From [Mycobacterium] fortunisiensis (lineage in GTDB: Bacteria > Actinomycetota > Actinomycetes > Mycobacteriales > Mycobacteriaceae), in assembly GCF_019050325.1 (NCBI RefSeq), contig NZ_VOMB01000005.1, positions 62,001 to 126,000 on the forward strand: DNA of 64,000 nt. The letters are read 5' to 3'. A program made the translations under genes and the position numbers. Below the pieces are notes generated by a model, which did no database searches, was not told where the DNA came from, and was given only the letters and a program-made list of their open reading frames with translations. This document shows, piece by piece, positions 8,362-16,053 of this stretch; the first letter of the stretch is position 1, and each line of letters begins with the position of its first letter.

Positions 8362-9971
8362 CGGACCGGATTTCGCCGGCGCCCCTCGTAGAAGATCAGC
8401 GGAGCGCCGACGACCGCGACTTTCCCAGCCGCAACGACCGGCTGGCCCACGCGCTGTCGCAAACCGTCGGCGGGCCGGTCGGGCGGCACGCGTTGATCGG
8501 GCGGACCCGGTTCATGACCCCGCTGCGGGTGATGTTCCTGATCGCCGTGGTGTTCCTGGCGATGGGCTATTCGACGAAGGCCGCCTGTCTGGTGTCCTCG
8601 GGCAGCGGGACGGCCGGTCAGCGGGTGGCCAACTGGGAGAACAACCGGGCCTATTACGAGCTGTGCTATTCCGACACCGTTCCGCTCTACACCGCAGAAC
8701 TGTTGAACCAGGGCAAGTTTCCCTACAAATCCAGCTGGGTCGAGAACGACGCCACCGGCCAGCCGCGCCAGCAGTACGACGGCAGCCCGGCCATCCGCTA
8801 CATGGAGTATCCGGTGCTCACCGGGCTCTACCAGTATGTGTCGATGTCGCTGGCCAAGACCTACACCGCGGTGACCAAACTGGTGTCGGTGCCGGTGGTG
8901 GCCGAGGTGGTGATGTTCTTCAACATCTCGGCATTCGGCTTGGCCCTGGCCTGGTTGGCCACCATCTGGGCTACCTCGCGAATGGCCGGGCGACGGGTGT
9001 GGGACGCCGCGCTGGTAGCCGGCTCACCGATCGTGATCTTCCAGGTGTTCACCAACTTCGACGCGCTGGCCACGGCAGCTGCGGCCGGCGCGATGCTGGC
9101 CTGGGCCCGGCGCAAACCGGTGTGGGCCGGAGCCCTGATCGGCATCGGCGTGGCCGCCAAGCTGTACCCGCTGTTGCTGTTCGTCCCGCTGGTCCTGCTG
9201 GGGTTGCGCACCGGGCGGCTGCGTGAGGTGGGCCAGAGTCTTTTGGCCGCAGTCGTGACCTGGCTGGCGGTGAACCTGCCGATCATGGTGTTGTTCCCGC
9301 GGGGCTGGTCAGAGTTCTTCCGGCTCAACACCCGTCGCGGCGACGACATGGATTCGCTCTATAACGTGGTGAAGTCGTTCACGGACTGGCGGGGTTTCGA
9401 TCCGGATCTGGGGTTCTGGCAACCGCCGACGGTGTTGAACACGGTCACCGCGGTGTTGTTCGTGGCCTGTTGCATCGCGATCGGGTACATCGCGCTGACC
9501 GCGCCGCGGCGGCCGCGGCTGGCGCAATTGGCCTTTCTGGTGGTGGCGGCCTTCCTGCTGACCAACAAGGTGTGGAGCCCGCAGTTCTCGCTGTGGCTGG
9601 TGCCGCTGGCCGTACTGGCGCTGCCGCATCGCCGAATCCTGTTGGCGTGGATGACCATCGATGCTTTGGTGTGGGTGCCCCGCATGCTCTACCTGTACGG
9701 CGAGGCGAACAAGGGCCTGCCCGAGCAGTGGTTCACCACCACCGTGTTGCTGCGCGATATCGCGGTGATCGTGCTGTGCGCCTTGATTATTCGGCAGATC
9801 TACCGACCGGAGCTGGATCTGGTCCGCCACGGCGGGCGCATCGACGATCCCACCGGCGGAGTGTTCGACGGTGCGCCGGACAACCCCCCGCGCTGGTGGC
9901 CGGACTGGTTGCTGCCGTCGGCTGCTCGGGTGCGCGTCGAGCCGGCTGCAGACCGTGCGTTGGTGGGGTGA
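8358..9971 (+). CDS. Polytopic membrane glycosyltransferase, GT87/DUF2029-like
   Basis: 537 residues, starting at a GTG overlapping the ponA1 stop. About 10-12 membrane segments are visible, for example VMFLIAVVFLAMGYS, VVMFFNISAFGLALAWLATIW and LLLFVPLVLLGL. The N-terminal extracytoplasmic loop carries DTVPLYTAELLNQGKFPY and RYMEYPVLTGLYQ. The acidic loop residue after the first membrane helix is typical of GT-C transferases that use polyprenyl-phosphate sugars. It corresponds in position to Rv0051. The sugar and acceptor are unknown. Linkage to ponA1 suggests an envelope polymer. Confidence 0.85.
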   Translation: MTDRISPAPLVEDQRSADDRDFPSRNDRLAHALSQTVGGPVGRHALIGRTRFMTPLRVMFLIAVVFLAMGYSTKAACLVSSGSGTAGQRVANWENNRAYYELCYSDTVPLYTAELLNQGKFPYKSSWVENDATGQPRQQYDGSPAIRYMEYPVLTGLYQYVSMSLAKTYTAVTKLVSVPVVAEVVMFFNISAFGLALAWLATIWATSRMAGRRVWDAALVAGSPIVIFQVFTNFDALATAAAAGAMLAWARRKPVWAGALIGIGVAAKLYPLLLFVPLVLLGLRTGRLREVGQSLLAAVVTWLAVNLPIMVLFPRGWSEFFRLNTRRGDDMDSLYNVVKSFTDWRGFDPDLGFWQPPTVLNTVTAVLFVACCIAIGYIALTAPRRPRLAQLAFLVVAAFLLTNKVWSPQFSLWLVPLAVLALPHRRILLAWMTIDALVWVPRMLYLYGEANKGLPEQWFTTTVLLRDIAVIVLCALIIRQIYRPELDLVRHGGRIDDPTGGVFDGAPDNPPRWWPDWLLPSAARVRVEPAADRALVG

Positions 9972-10007
9972 GTGGCCGGGTTGTGTGGCGCTGGCGCTGG
10001 TGCTTGC

Positions 10008-10059
10008 TTTGTCACGCCAGAGTGGCTCTGGCGGCCGAGTGCCACTCTAGCGTGACAAA
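10008..10059. terminator. Long hairpin between convergent genes
   Basis: Arms of 19 bp at 10008-10026 and 10041-10059 (TTTGTCACGCCAGAGTGGC and GCCACTCTAGCGTGACAAA) pair with a single mismatch around a 14-nt loop. The hairpin lies between the ends of the GT87 gene (plus) and the cyclase gene (minus), a classic site for a bidirectional terminator. The flanking TTT/AAA gives a short U-run on either strand. It may also belong to a family of mobile palindromes. Confidence 0.7.
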
Positions 10060-10099
10060 TCGGCAGGGCGACGGCAGAATTGGCCCGCACCGCCCAGCG

Positions 10100-11419
10100 C
10101 TATCCACCGGTGACGGCGAAGAGTTGCCAGTCGCCGGGCACACCTTTGAGCTGGTGTGTGCCAAAGCCCTCGAACTGAAGCCCGGAGCCGATCACCAAGT
10201 CGCGCAACGTACTTGACACCAGTACCTGGCCGGGTTCGGCCAGTGCACTCACCCGCGCCCCGATGTGGACGCCGATGCCGCCGATGTCGTCACCGCGAAC
10301 TTCGCATTCACCGGTGTGCAGTCCGGCGCGGACTTCGATGCCGAGTGCGCGCAGCGCGTCGCGGATGGCCATCGCGCAGCGGATCGCGCGTTGCGGTCCG
10401 TCGAACATCGCGAGGAAGCCGTCGCCGGCCGTGTTGATCTCGCGGCCGCGAAACCGCGCGAGCTGAGATCGCACGATCGAATCGTGCGCGTCGAGCAGGG
10501 CGTGCCAGTCCCGGTCGCCGATGTCGGCGGCCCGACGCGTCGAGTCGACGATGTCGGTGAACAGCACGGTGGCCAGCACCCGGTCGTCGGCCACTTCGGC
10601 CTGGTGGCCAGTGAGGAATTGGTACACCTCTTCGAACGCAGGCCGCCACGGTTCGACGAAGTGGTACATGTTGCGGCCCGGTAGCTCAACGTATTTCGCG
10701 TTGGGGATGTTGTCCGCGATGTGGATTCCCATCGACCGGGTGACGTAGGGATCGTCGGTGTGTTGGACGATGAGGGTGGGAACCCGCACGCTCGGCAACA
10801 GGTCCGCGACGTTGAGTTCGGCAACGAACGGCAGCGTCGACTGAAGTGTGCCCGGGGCGGCGGCCAGCCGTTCCAGGCGCGCCCACGATGCCCGGACGTC
10901 TTCGTTCCACGGCATGTCCGGGTTGATCGCATGCTGGAATTGGCCTGTCCCCCACAGGGATACCAGCGCACCGAGGGCTTCTTCCGAGGACAGGCCGTCG
11001 GTGCCCTTGGCCCCTCGATCGGCGTACACCTCCAGCCCGATCAGCGCCGTGGTACGCGAGGGGTGGGTCGCGGCGAACATCACCGCGGTGGCGAACGCCC
11101 CGTCGAGCGCCAAGATCACCGCTTCGCGGCTGTCGAGCTCGTCGAGAACCGCGGTGATGCTGTCGGTCCACTGCTCCAATGTCGGCAGCGCGCCCGGACC
11201 CACTGGATCGGAGGCGCCGGTGCCGGGTTGGTCGAGAAAGATGAGCCGGCCGAGGGACGTCATCGCCTCGATCCAGCCCTGCAGCGACGGCAGCTCGGGA
11301 AGCACCTCACAACAGGTGAACCAATTGGGGACGAACACGATGTCCCGATCGCCTGCGTCGGACGCACGGTAGGCGACGTGTAACTCGCCGTTGCGCGCAT
11401 AGCGCGTCTCGGAGAACAC
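10100..11419 (-). CDS. Alpha/beta hydrolase-class III adenylate cyclase fusion
   Basis: 439 residues from GTG 11419. Residues 1-265 form an alpha/beta hydrolase fold: HVAYRASDAGDRDIVFVPNW, FLDQPGTGASD and ALDGAFATAVMFAA, where the usual nucleophile Ser position is Asp, so the domain may be non-catalytic. Residues 275-439 are a cyclase homology domain: VLATVLFTDIVDSTRRAADIGD (first metal-binding Asp in FTDIVDST), NTAGDGFLAMFDGP (second), GLHTGECEVRGDDIGGIGVHIGARV and HQLKGVPGDWQLFAV. Mycobacteria have several such fusions. The hydrolase part is presumed to sense a ligand and the cyclase part to make cAMP. Confidence 0.9.
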   Translation of the reverse strand: MFSETRYARNGELHVAYRASDAGDRDIVFVPNWFTCCEVLPELPSLQGWIEAMTSLGRLIFLDQPGTGASDPVGPGALPTLEQWTDSITAVLDELDSREAVILALDGAFATAVMFAATHPSRTTALIGLEVYADRGAKGTDGLSSEEALGALVSLWGTGQFQHAINPDMPWNEDVRASWARLERLAAAPGTLQSTLPFVAELNVADLLPSVRVPTLIVQHTDDPYVTRSMGIHIADNIPNAKYVELPGRNMYHFVEPWRPAFEEVYQFLTGHQAEVADDRVLATVLFTDIVDSTRRAADIGDRDWHALLDAHDSIVRSQLARFRGREINTAGDGFLAMFDGPQRAIRCAMAIRDALRALGIEVRAGLHTGECEVRGDDIGGIGVHIGARVSALAEPGQVLVSSTLRDLVIGSGLQFEGFGTHQLKGVPGDWQLFAVTGG

Positions 11420-11469
11420 GGAGGCAGTCTATGACCGCCATCGAGCGTAATTGTGCAGTTCAGGGCACT

Positions 11470-12165
11470 TCAGTAGCCCGGATACGGCGGATAGTGCTGG
11501 GGCACAGCCGCATCTGGCCTCGCGTCGAGCCAGGCCGTCGTCGAGGGCAGCAAGGCCAGCACGAGCGTCGCGATGGGAAAGATGAGTCCCAAGAACGTGA
11601 AGAAGCCGCCACCCAAACCGACGTGGCTGGTCGACATGGCCGCGGCTGCGCCGAGGCTGAGCAAGCTGCTCAGGATGGCCAGCGCGCAGGCGCTGACCAC
11701 GAGCCAGCGGCCGAGCATCTTTCGTTGGAACAGCATCACCGCACCGGTGGCGATCATCAGGCCGAAGACGAAGTTGAACAGGATCCCGACGATCAGCAGT
11801 GCGTATACGCCGCCGGACAGATCGGCCTCGGTGCTGCCCACGGCCAGGCCGATGGCCCCGAGCACGCCGCCGACCAAGCCTGCCACCCCGCCAAGGGCGG
11901 CGAGTACGGCGGCGGTGATTGCGGTGCCACCACTGGGTTCACCGGTCGGCATCAGGTAGGGCTGCGGCGGGTAGCCGCCTGATGGGGGATACCCCGGAAA
12001 GCCTTGTTGCCCGAAGCCCTGTTGTGGAAAGCCCTCTTGCGGATGGCCGGGTGGAGGGTAGCCGGGCTGCTGCGGGTAGGGAGGCTGCTGTTGGTAGCCG
12101 GGCTGTTGCGGTTGACCGGGTTGCCCAGGGAACCCCTGGCCGTAGGGCCCGTTCGGATAGTTCAC
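11470..12165 (-). CDS. Pro/Gly/Gln-rich N-terminus, four-helix membrane protein
   Basis: 231 residues from GTG 12165 with GAGGGGGAT upstream. Residues 1-75 are a low-complexity Pro-Gly-Gln-Tyr repeat ([20 protein letters not shown] units), probably cytoplasmic. Four hydrophobic segments follow: [72 protein letters not shown] and [21 protein letters not shown] short Pro-rich tail ends the protein. Such proteins are common and functionally unassigned in mycobacteria. It is divergent from rpsF across 157 bp that must hold both promoters. Confidence 0.82.
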   Translation of the reverse strand: MNYPNGPYGQGFPGQPGQPQQPGYQQQPPYPQQPGYPPPGHPQEGFPQQGFGQQGFPGYPPSGGYPPQPYLMPTGEPSGGTAITAAVLAALGGVAGLVGGVLGAIGLAVGSTEADLSGGVYALLIVGILFNFVFGLMIATGAVMLFQRKMLGRWLVVSACALAILSSLLSLGAAAAMSTSHVGLGGGFFTFLGLIFPIATLVLALLPSTTAWLDARPDAAVPQHYPPYPGY

Positions 12166-12322
12166 ACATCCCCCTCGACTCCAGAACCAAGGAGCTCACC
12201 CTATACCGATTTCGCAGATCAGGGCGGTTTCGGGTAGCCTGGGCCGGTTGCCGACGCAGGCGACCCTCCTGCCACGGAATCCGCCGTGGCCGCACACGAC
12301 CAGAGGAGGTGATGAGGTTCTA

Positions 12323-12613
12323 ATGCGTCCATACGAAATCATGGTCATTCTCGACCCCACACTTGACGAGCGCACCGTAGCTCCGTCGTTGGAGACGTTC
12401 CTGAACGTCGTCCGCAAGGATGGCGGTTCTGTCGACAAGGTCGACATCTGGGGCCGCCGCCGGCTGGCCTACGAGATCGCCAAGCACGCCGAGGGCATCT
12501 ACGCCGTCGTCGATGTCAAGGCGGAACCGGCCACCGTGTCCGAGCTCGACCGTCAGCTCAACCTGAACGAGTCGGTGCTGCGGACCAAGGTGATGCGGAC
12601 CGACAAGCACTAA
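12323..12613 (+). CDS. rpsF: 30S ribosomal protein bS6
   Basis: 96 residues from ATG 12323, preceded by AGGAGGTGATGAGG. It starts [19 protein letters not shown] and contains [22 protein letters not shown] sequence (here [19 protein letters not shown]), the diagnostic bS6 core. The protein ends [11 protein letters not shown]. bS6 binds 16S rRNA with bS18 in the platform of the small subunit. It is first in the conserved rpsF-ssb-rpsR-rplI operon. Confidence 0.97.
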   Translation: MRPYEIMVILDPTLDERTVAPSLETFLNVVRKDGGSVDKVDIWGRRRLAYEIAKHAEGIYAVVDVKAEPATVSELDRQLNLNESVLRTKVMRTDKH

Positions 12614-12682
12614 AGGCCGTCAGTCGTCGGCGCGGCTACGTAGGCTTCGCGCAAACGGACATGCCTATCCCAGGAGGATCTC

Positions 12683-13186
12683 GTGGCTGGTGACACCACC
12701 ATCACAGTTGTCGGAAACCTGACCGCCGACCCGGAGTTGCGTTTCACTCCGTCCGGCGCGGCTGTCGCCAACTTCACTGTTGCGTCGACACCGCGGATGT
12801 TCGACCGCCAGAGCGGCGAATGGAAGGACGGGGAAGCGCTGTTCCTGCGGTGCAACATCTGGCGTGAGGCCGCCGAGAACGTGGCCGAGAGCCTGGTTCG
12901 AGGTTCGCGGGTGATCGTCACCGGCCGGCTCAAGCAGCGCTCCTTCGAAACCCGCGAGGGCGAGAAGCGCACTGTGGTCGAGGTCGAGGTCGACGAGATC
13001 GGTCCGTCACTGCGCTACGCCACGGCCAAGGTCAACAAGGCCAGCCGTAGCGGCGGCAGTAGTGGTGGCGGCTTCGGTGGTGGGGGCGGCGGAGGTTCGC
13101 GCCCGGCCGAGCCCAAGGACGATCCGTGGGGCAGTGCACCGGCGTCGGGTTCCTTCAGCGGGGCCGACGAAGAGCCGCCGTTCTGA
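12683..13186 (+). CDS. ssb: Single-stranded DNA-binding protein
   Basis: 167 residues from GTG 12683 with AGGAGG upstream. The OB-fold covers residues 1-115: [58 protein letters not shown] and [18 protein letters not shown] Gly/Ser-rich linker follows, then the acidic tip DEEPPF that recruits replication and repair proteins. It coats single-stranded DNA at forks and repair sites. Operon position and length match mycobacterial SSB. Confidence 0.97.
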   Translation: MAGDTTITVVGNLTADPELRFTPSGAAVANFTVASTPRMFDRQSGEWKDGEALFLRCNIWREAAENVAESLVRGSRVIVTGRLKQRSFETREGEKRTVVEVEVDEIGPSLRYATAKVNKASRSGGSSGGGFGGGGGGGSRPAEPKDDPWGSAPASGSFSGADEEPPF

Positions 13187-13222
13187 TCAACAACGAAAAT
13201 TTTTGCAAGGAAGAGATAACCA

Positions 13223-13483
13223 ATGGCCAAGTCCACAAAGCGACGGCCGGCACCGGAAAAGCCGGTCAAGACTCGTAAGTGCGTGTTCTGCTCCAAGAAG
13301 GGTAAGGGGCAGGTCATCGACTACAAGGACACTGCGCTGCTGCGCACCTACATCAGCGAGCGCGGCAAGATCCGTGCCCGTCGGGTGACCGGCAACTGCG
13401 TCCAGCACCAGCGCGATGTCGCCATCGCCGTGAAGAACGCCCGCGAGGTAGCTCTGCTGCCCTTCGGCTCGTCGACGCGGTAG
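13223..13483 (+). CDS. rpsR: 30S ribosomal protein bS18
   Basis: 86 residues, ATG with AAGGAAGAG upstream. Conserved motifs: [58 protein letters not shown]. The Cys pair CxxC near the N-terminus and a third Cys in GNC suggest the zinc-binding (C+) form. Mycobacteria often carry a zinc-independent paralog elsewhere, controlled by Zur; none is in this window. The protein pairs with bS6 in the small subunit. Confidence 0.97.
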   Translation: MAKSTKRRPAPEKPVKTRKCVFCSKKGKGQVIDYKDTALLRTYISERGKIRARRVTGNCVQHQRDVAIAVKNAREVALLPFGSSTR

Positions 13484-13494
13484 GGGAGACCATC

Positions 13495-13950
13495 ATGAAG
13501 CTGATTCTCACCGCTGAGGTGGAGCACCTGGGTGTCGCCGGCGACGTCGTCGAGGTCAAGGACGGCTACGGCCGTAACTACCTGCTGCCCCGCGGGCTGG
13601 CCATCGTGGCCTCCCGCGGTGCCGAGCGCCAGGCCGACGAGATCCGCCGGGCCCGCGAGGCCAAGACGATCCGCGGCGTGGAGCACGCCAACGAGCTCAA
13701 GACCGCGCTCGAGGGTCTGGGCGAGGTGTCGCTGCCGGTGCATGCCGCCGCTGACACCGGCAAGCTGTTCGGTTCGGTGACTGCAGCCGACGTCGTGTCC
13801 GTGATCAAGAAGGCCGGTGGCCCGAACTTGGACAAGCGCACCGTGCAGCTGCCCAAGGCGCACATCAAGTCCGTCGGCACGCATCCGGTCACTGTGAAGC
13901 TGCACACCGGGGTGGAAGCCAAGGTGTCGCTCAACGTCGTCGCGGAATAG
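13495..13950 (+). CDS. rplI: 50S ribosomal protein bL9
   Basis: 151 residues, ATG with GGGGAG upstream. The N-terminal domain has [36 protein letters not shown], split across the family signature [12 protein letters not shown] long connecting helix ([20 protein letters not shown]) follows, then a C-terminal rRNA-binding domain with [13 protein letters not shown]. The gene is last in the rpsF operon. The final codons and stop are part of a degenerate tandem repeat that continues downstream. Confidence 0.97.
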   Translation: MKLILTAEVEHLGVAGDVVEVKDGYGRNYLLPRGLAIVASRGAERQADEIRRAREAKTIRGVEHANELKTALEGLGEVSLPVHAAADTGKLFGSVTAADVVSVIKKAGGPNLDKRTVQLPKAHIKSVGTHPVTVKLHTGVEAKVSLNVVAE

Positions 13951-14000
13951 CACCGTCGCGGAATAGCGCTCTGGCGGAATAAGCCCGTCACGGAGTATTC
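13939..14000 (+). repeat. Degenerate 16-bp tandem repeat at the rplI 3' end
   Basis: The last codons of rplI plus its stop (GTCGCGGAATAGC at 13939-13951) recur exactly at 13955-13967. Weaker copies follow at 13972-13984 (TGGCGGAATAAGC) and about 13987-14000 (GTCACGGAGTATTC). The spacing is about 16 bp. It looks like a small tandem duplication of the gene end that has since diverged. Confidence 0.65.
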
Positions 14001-14031
14001 CCGTAGCGGACTGACTCCGCCGGCAGTCAAT

Positions 14032-14069
14032 CGCCCGGGTGGGGACCTGCAGAGGTCTCCACCCGGGCG
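14032..14069 (+). terminator. Strong hairpin after the rpsF-rplI operon
   Basis: Left arm 14032-14048 (CGCCCGGGTGGGGACCT) pairs with right arm 14053-14069 with one mismatch around a 4-nt loop, followed by TTGCTGTAT. It lies about 80 bp after the rplI stop and is the likely operon terminator. Confidence 0.85.
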
Positions 14070-14440
14070 TTGCTGTATCTCTGGCGAACAGGTTGCGCGA
14101 AACTCTGGACAGCGAAGCTAACCGGGTGTTTACCGAGTTGGTCCCTGCGCGCAACACAACACGCCCGGGACGGCAACCCGGCACGACACGCCGAACAACT
14201 TCCCATGCACAATTACTCACCGCCCATGTGACACCCTGACCTGGGAAAACAACAGATCGCCAGGGATTGATCCCCAGGTTCTCCCCAGGGGGTCAACACT
14301 GTGACCGACACCTATCCCCATGCCATCCACAGGTTGATCAACAGGGGTGGTTTCGGGCGGCGCCAGCAACGTCTACCGTGATGCGTCGCAGTGCCGTCAG
14401 AAGATTTGTCGGCAGCCTGTTCTACAGTTGCAGTACCTAT

Positions 14441-14456
14441 TCGAATACACGTTCGA
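14441..14456 (+). promoter_or_regulatory. LexA-like SOS box upstream of dnaB
   Basis: TCGAATACACGTTCGA matches the mycobacterial LexA box TCGAAC-N4-GTTCGA at 11 of 12 defined positions. It lies 39 bp before the dnaB GTG start. If bound, dnaB would be DNA-damage regulated through LexA. Confidence 0.6.
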
Positions 14457-14495
14457 GCCTGTCGTGGGGCGGTCTCGGAAGGGGGTGGGGAGTCC

Positions 14496-15881
14496 GTGGC
14501 GGTGGTGGACGACCTGGGGCATCCGGATGCCGAGATGGATGGCCCTCCGCCTGGAGAGGATTTCGGTAGGCAGCCGCCGCAGGACATGGCGGCCGAGCAA
14601 GCTGTGCTGGGCGGCATGCTGCTGAGCAAGGACGCGATCGCCGACGTGCTGGAGCGGCTGCGTCCCGGCGACTTCTACCGCCCGGCCCACCAGAACGTCT
14701 ACGACGCGATCCTCGACCTCTACGGCCGCGGCGAACCGGCCGACGCCGTCACCGTGGCCGCCGAGCTCGACCGCCGCGGGCTGCTGCGTCGTATCGGCGG
14801 CGCGCCGTATCTCCACACGTTGATCTCCACCGTGCCGACGGCGGCCAACGCCGGTTTCTACGCCGCCATCGTGGCCGACAAGGCACTGCTGCGCCGGCTC
14901 GTGGAGGCGGGCACCCGAGTGGTCCAGTACGGCTACGCCGGGGCCGACGGTGCCGACGTCACCGATGTGGTGGACCGGGCGCAGGCCGAGATCTACGACG
15001 TCACCGAGCGCCGCGCCTCGGAGGACTTCGTCCCGCTCGAAGACCTGCTGCAGCCCACGATGGACGAGATCGACGCGATCGCGTCGCAGGGCGGCATCTC
15101 ACGCGGTGTGCCCACCGGGTTCACCGAGCTCGACGAGATCACCAACGGCCTGCACGCCGGGCAGATGATCATCATCGCGGCGCGGCCTGGTGTCGGCAAA
15201 AGCACACTGGGACTTGACTTTATGCGGTCCTGCTCCATCAAGCACCGGATGGCCAGCGTCATCTTCTCGCTGGAAATGAGCAAATCCGAGATCGTCATGC
15301 GGTTGCTCTCGGCCGAGGCGAAAATCAAACTGGGAGACATGCGTTCGGGTCGCATGAGCGATGACGACTGGACCAAGCTGGCGCGGCGGATGAGCGAGAT
15401 CAGCGAGGCGCCGCTCTACATCGACGACTCACCGAACCTGACCATGATGGAGATCCGGGCCAAGGGACGTCGGCTCGCCCAAAAAGCGGATTTGAAGCTC
15501 GTGGTCGTCGATTACATGCAGCTGATGAGTTCGGGCAAGAAATATGAATCACGGCAGCAAGAAGTTTCGGATTTTTCGCGTAGCCTCAAATTGATGGCAA
15601 AAGAATTAAATGTTCCAGTAGTTGCAATTAGTCAACTTAACCGTGGGCCGGAGCAACGGACCGATAAGCGTCCGCAGGTCTCTGACCTGCGTGAGTCGGG
15701 CTCGCTCGAGCAGGATGCGGATATGGTGATGCTATTACACCGCCCCGACGCAATTGATCGTGAAGACCCACGTGGTGGTGAAGCGGACATTATTCTCGGT
15801 AAACACCGAAATGGCCCGACAGCGAATATCACGGTGGCGCACCAATTGCATTTCTCGCGATTTACCAATATGGCGCGATAG
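14496..15881 (+). CDS. dnaB: Replicative DNA helicase DnaB (intein-free)
   Basis: 461 residues from GTG 14496. This start leaves a usual mycobacterial N-terminus ending PPQDMAAEQAVLGGMLLS. The N-terminal domain is followed by a RecA-type helicase: Walker A ARPGVGKSTLGLDF (about 228-241), FSLEMSKSEIVMRLL, Walker B LKLVVVDYMQLM (about 335), AISQLNRGPEQR and LRESGSLEQDADMVMLLHRP, ending LHFSRF. It unwinds DNA ahead of the fork as a hexamer. Many mycobacterial DnaB proteins carry inteins at the P-loop or the later H4 motif; here both sites are uninterrupted. From about 15480 codon use changes sharply (AAA, TTA, GAA, ATT); the lines 15541-15660 count only 51 G+C of 120 bases, in a gene otherwise GC-rich. 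Confidence 0.96.
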   Translation: MAVVDDLGHPDAEMDGPPPGEDFGRQPPQDMAAEQAVLGGMLLSKDAIADVLERLRPGDFYRPAHQNVYDAILDLYGRGEPADAVTVAAELDRRGLLRRIGGAPYLHTLISTVPTAANAGFYAAIVADKALLRRLVEAGTRVVQYGYAGADGADVTDVVDRAQAEIYDVTERRASEDFVPLEDLLQPTMDEIDAIASQGGISRGVPTGFTELDEITNGLHAGQMIIIAARPGVGKSTLGLDFMRSCSIKHRMASVIFSLEMSKSEIVMRLLSAEAKIKLGDMRSGRMSDDDWTKLARRMSEISEAPLYIDDSPNLTMMEIRAKGRRLAQKADLKLVVVDYMQLMSSGKKYESRQQEVSDFSRSLKLMAKELNVPVVAISQLNRGPEQRTDKRPQVSDLRESGSLEQDADMVMLLHRPDAIDREDPRGGEADIILGKHRNGPTANITVAHQLHFSRFTNMAR

Positions 15882-15965
15882 AACGACGACCCCGATACGC
15901 ACTTACTGGAAGTTGTAACTGCAAATAGAAGCAATGGGCGTGCGTCCGCTCTCCCCAGTCTTCTC

Positions 15966-16053
15966 GTGGTAGCAGTAGGCATCCTAAGCCGTTTAGCCGC
16001 AGGCAATTTCGACGATCGGAGGTGTCAGTCCTCAGCAGTATCGTCGGGCCATG
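15966..16053 (+). pseudogene. Decayed AraC-family HTH C-terminus
   Basis: Reading across three frames gives VVAVG, then PKPFSRRQFRRSEV, then GVSPQQYRRAM. Together they follow the AraC/XylS second-helix consensus (A-x-x-VG-F-x-DP-x-x-FSR-x-FRR-x-x-GVSP-x-x-YRR). The pieces are offset by frameshifts, so no protein can be made from it. The last piece runs in frame into the start of the intein-like gene. It appears to be the remnant of a regulator whose upstream part is absent. Confidence 0.45.

Larger units (their letters stand above)
13951..14495. other. 545-bp non-coding interval between rplI and dnaB
   Basis: No convincing gene is present. The interval holds the tandem repeat tail of rplI, a strong hairpin terminator (14032-14069), a relatively AT-richer stretch around 14070-14240, several CCCCAGG/CCTGG and GATCAACAGG-type short repeats at 14230-14345 that could form secondary structure, and a LexA-like box at 14441-14456 in front of dnaB. 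The dnaB promoter should lie in the last 150 bp. Confidence 0.7.

Noticed and set aside
15184..15720. An intein inside dnaB
   Set aside because: The P-loop and the H4 motif regions read without interruption; no insertion was found in the gene.
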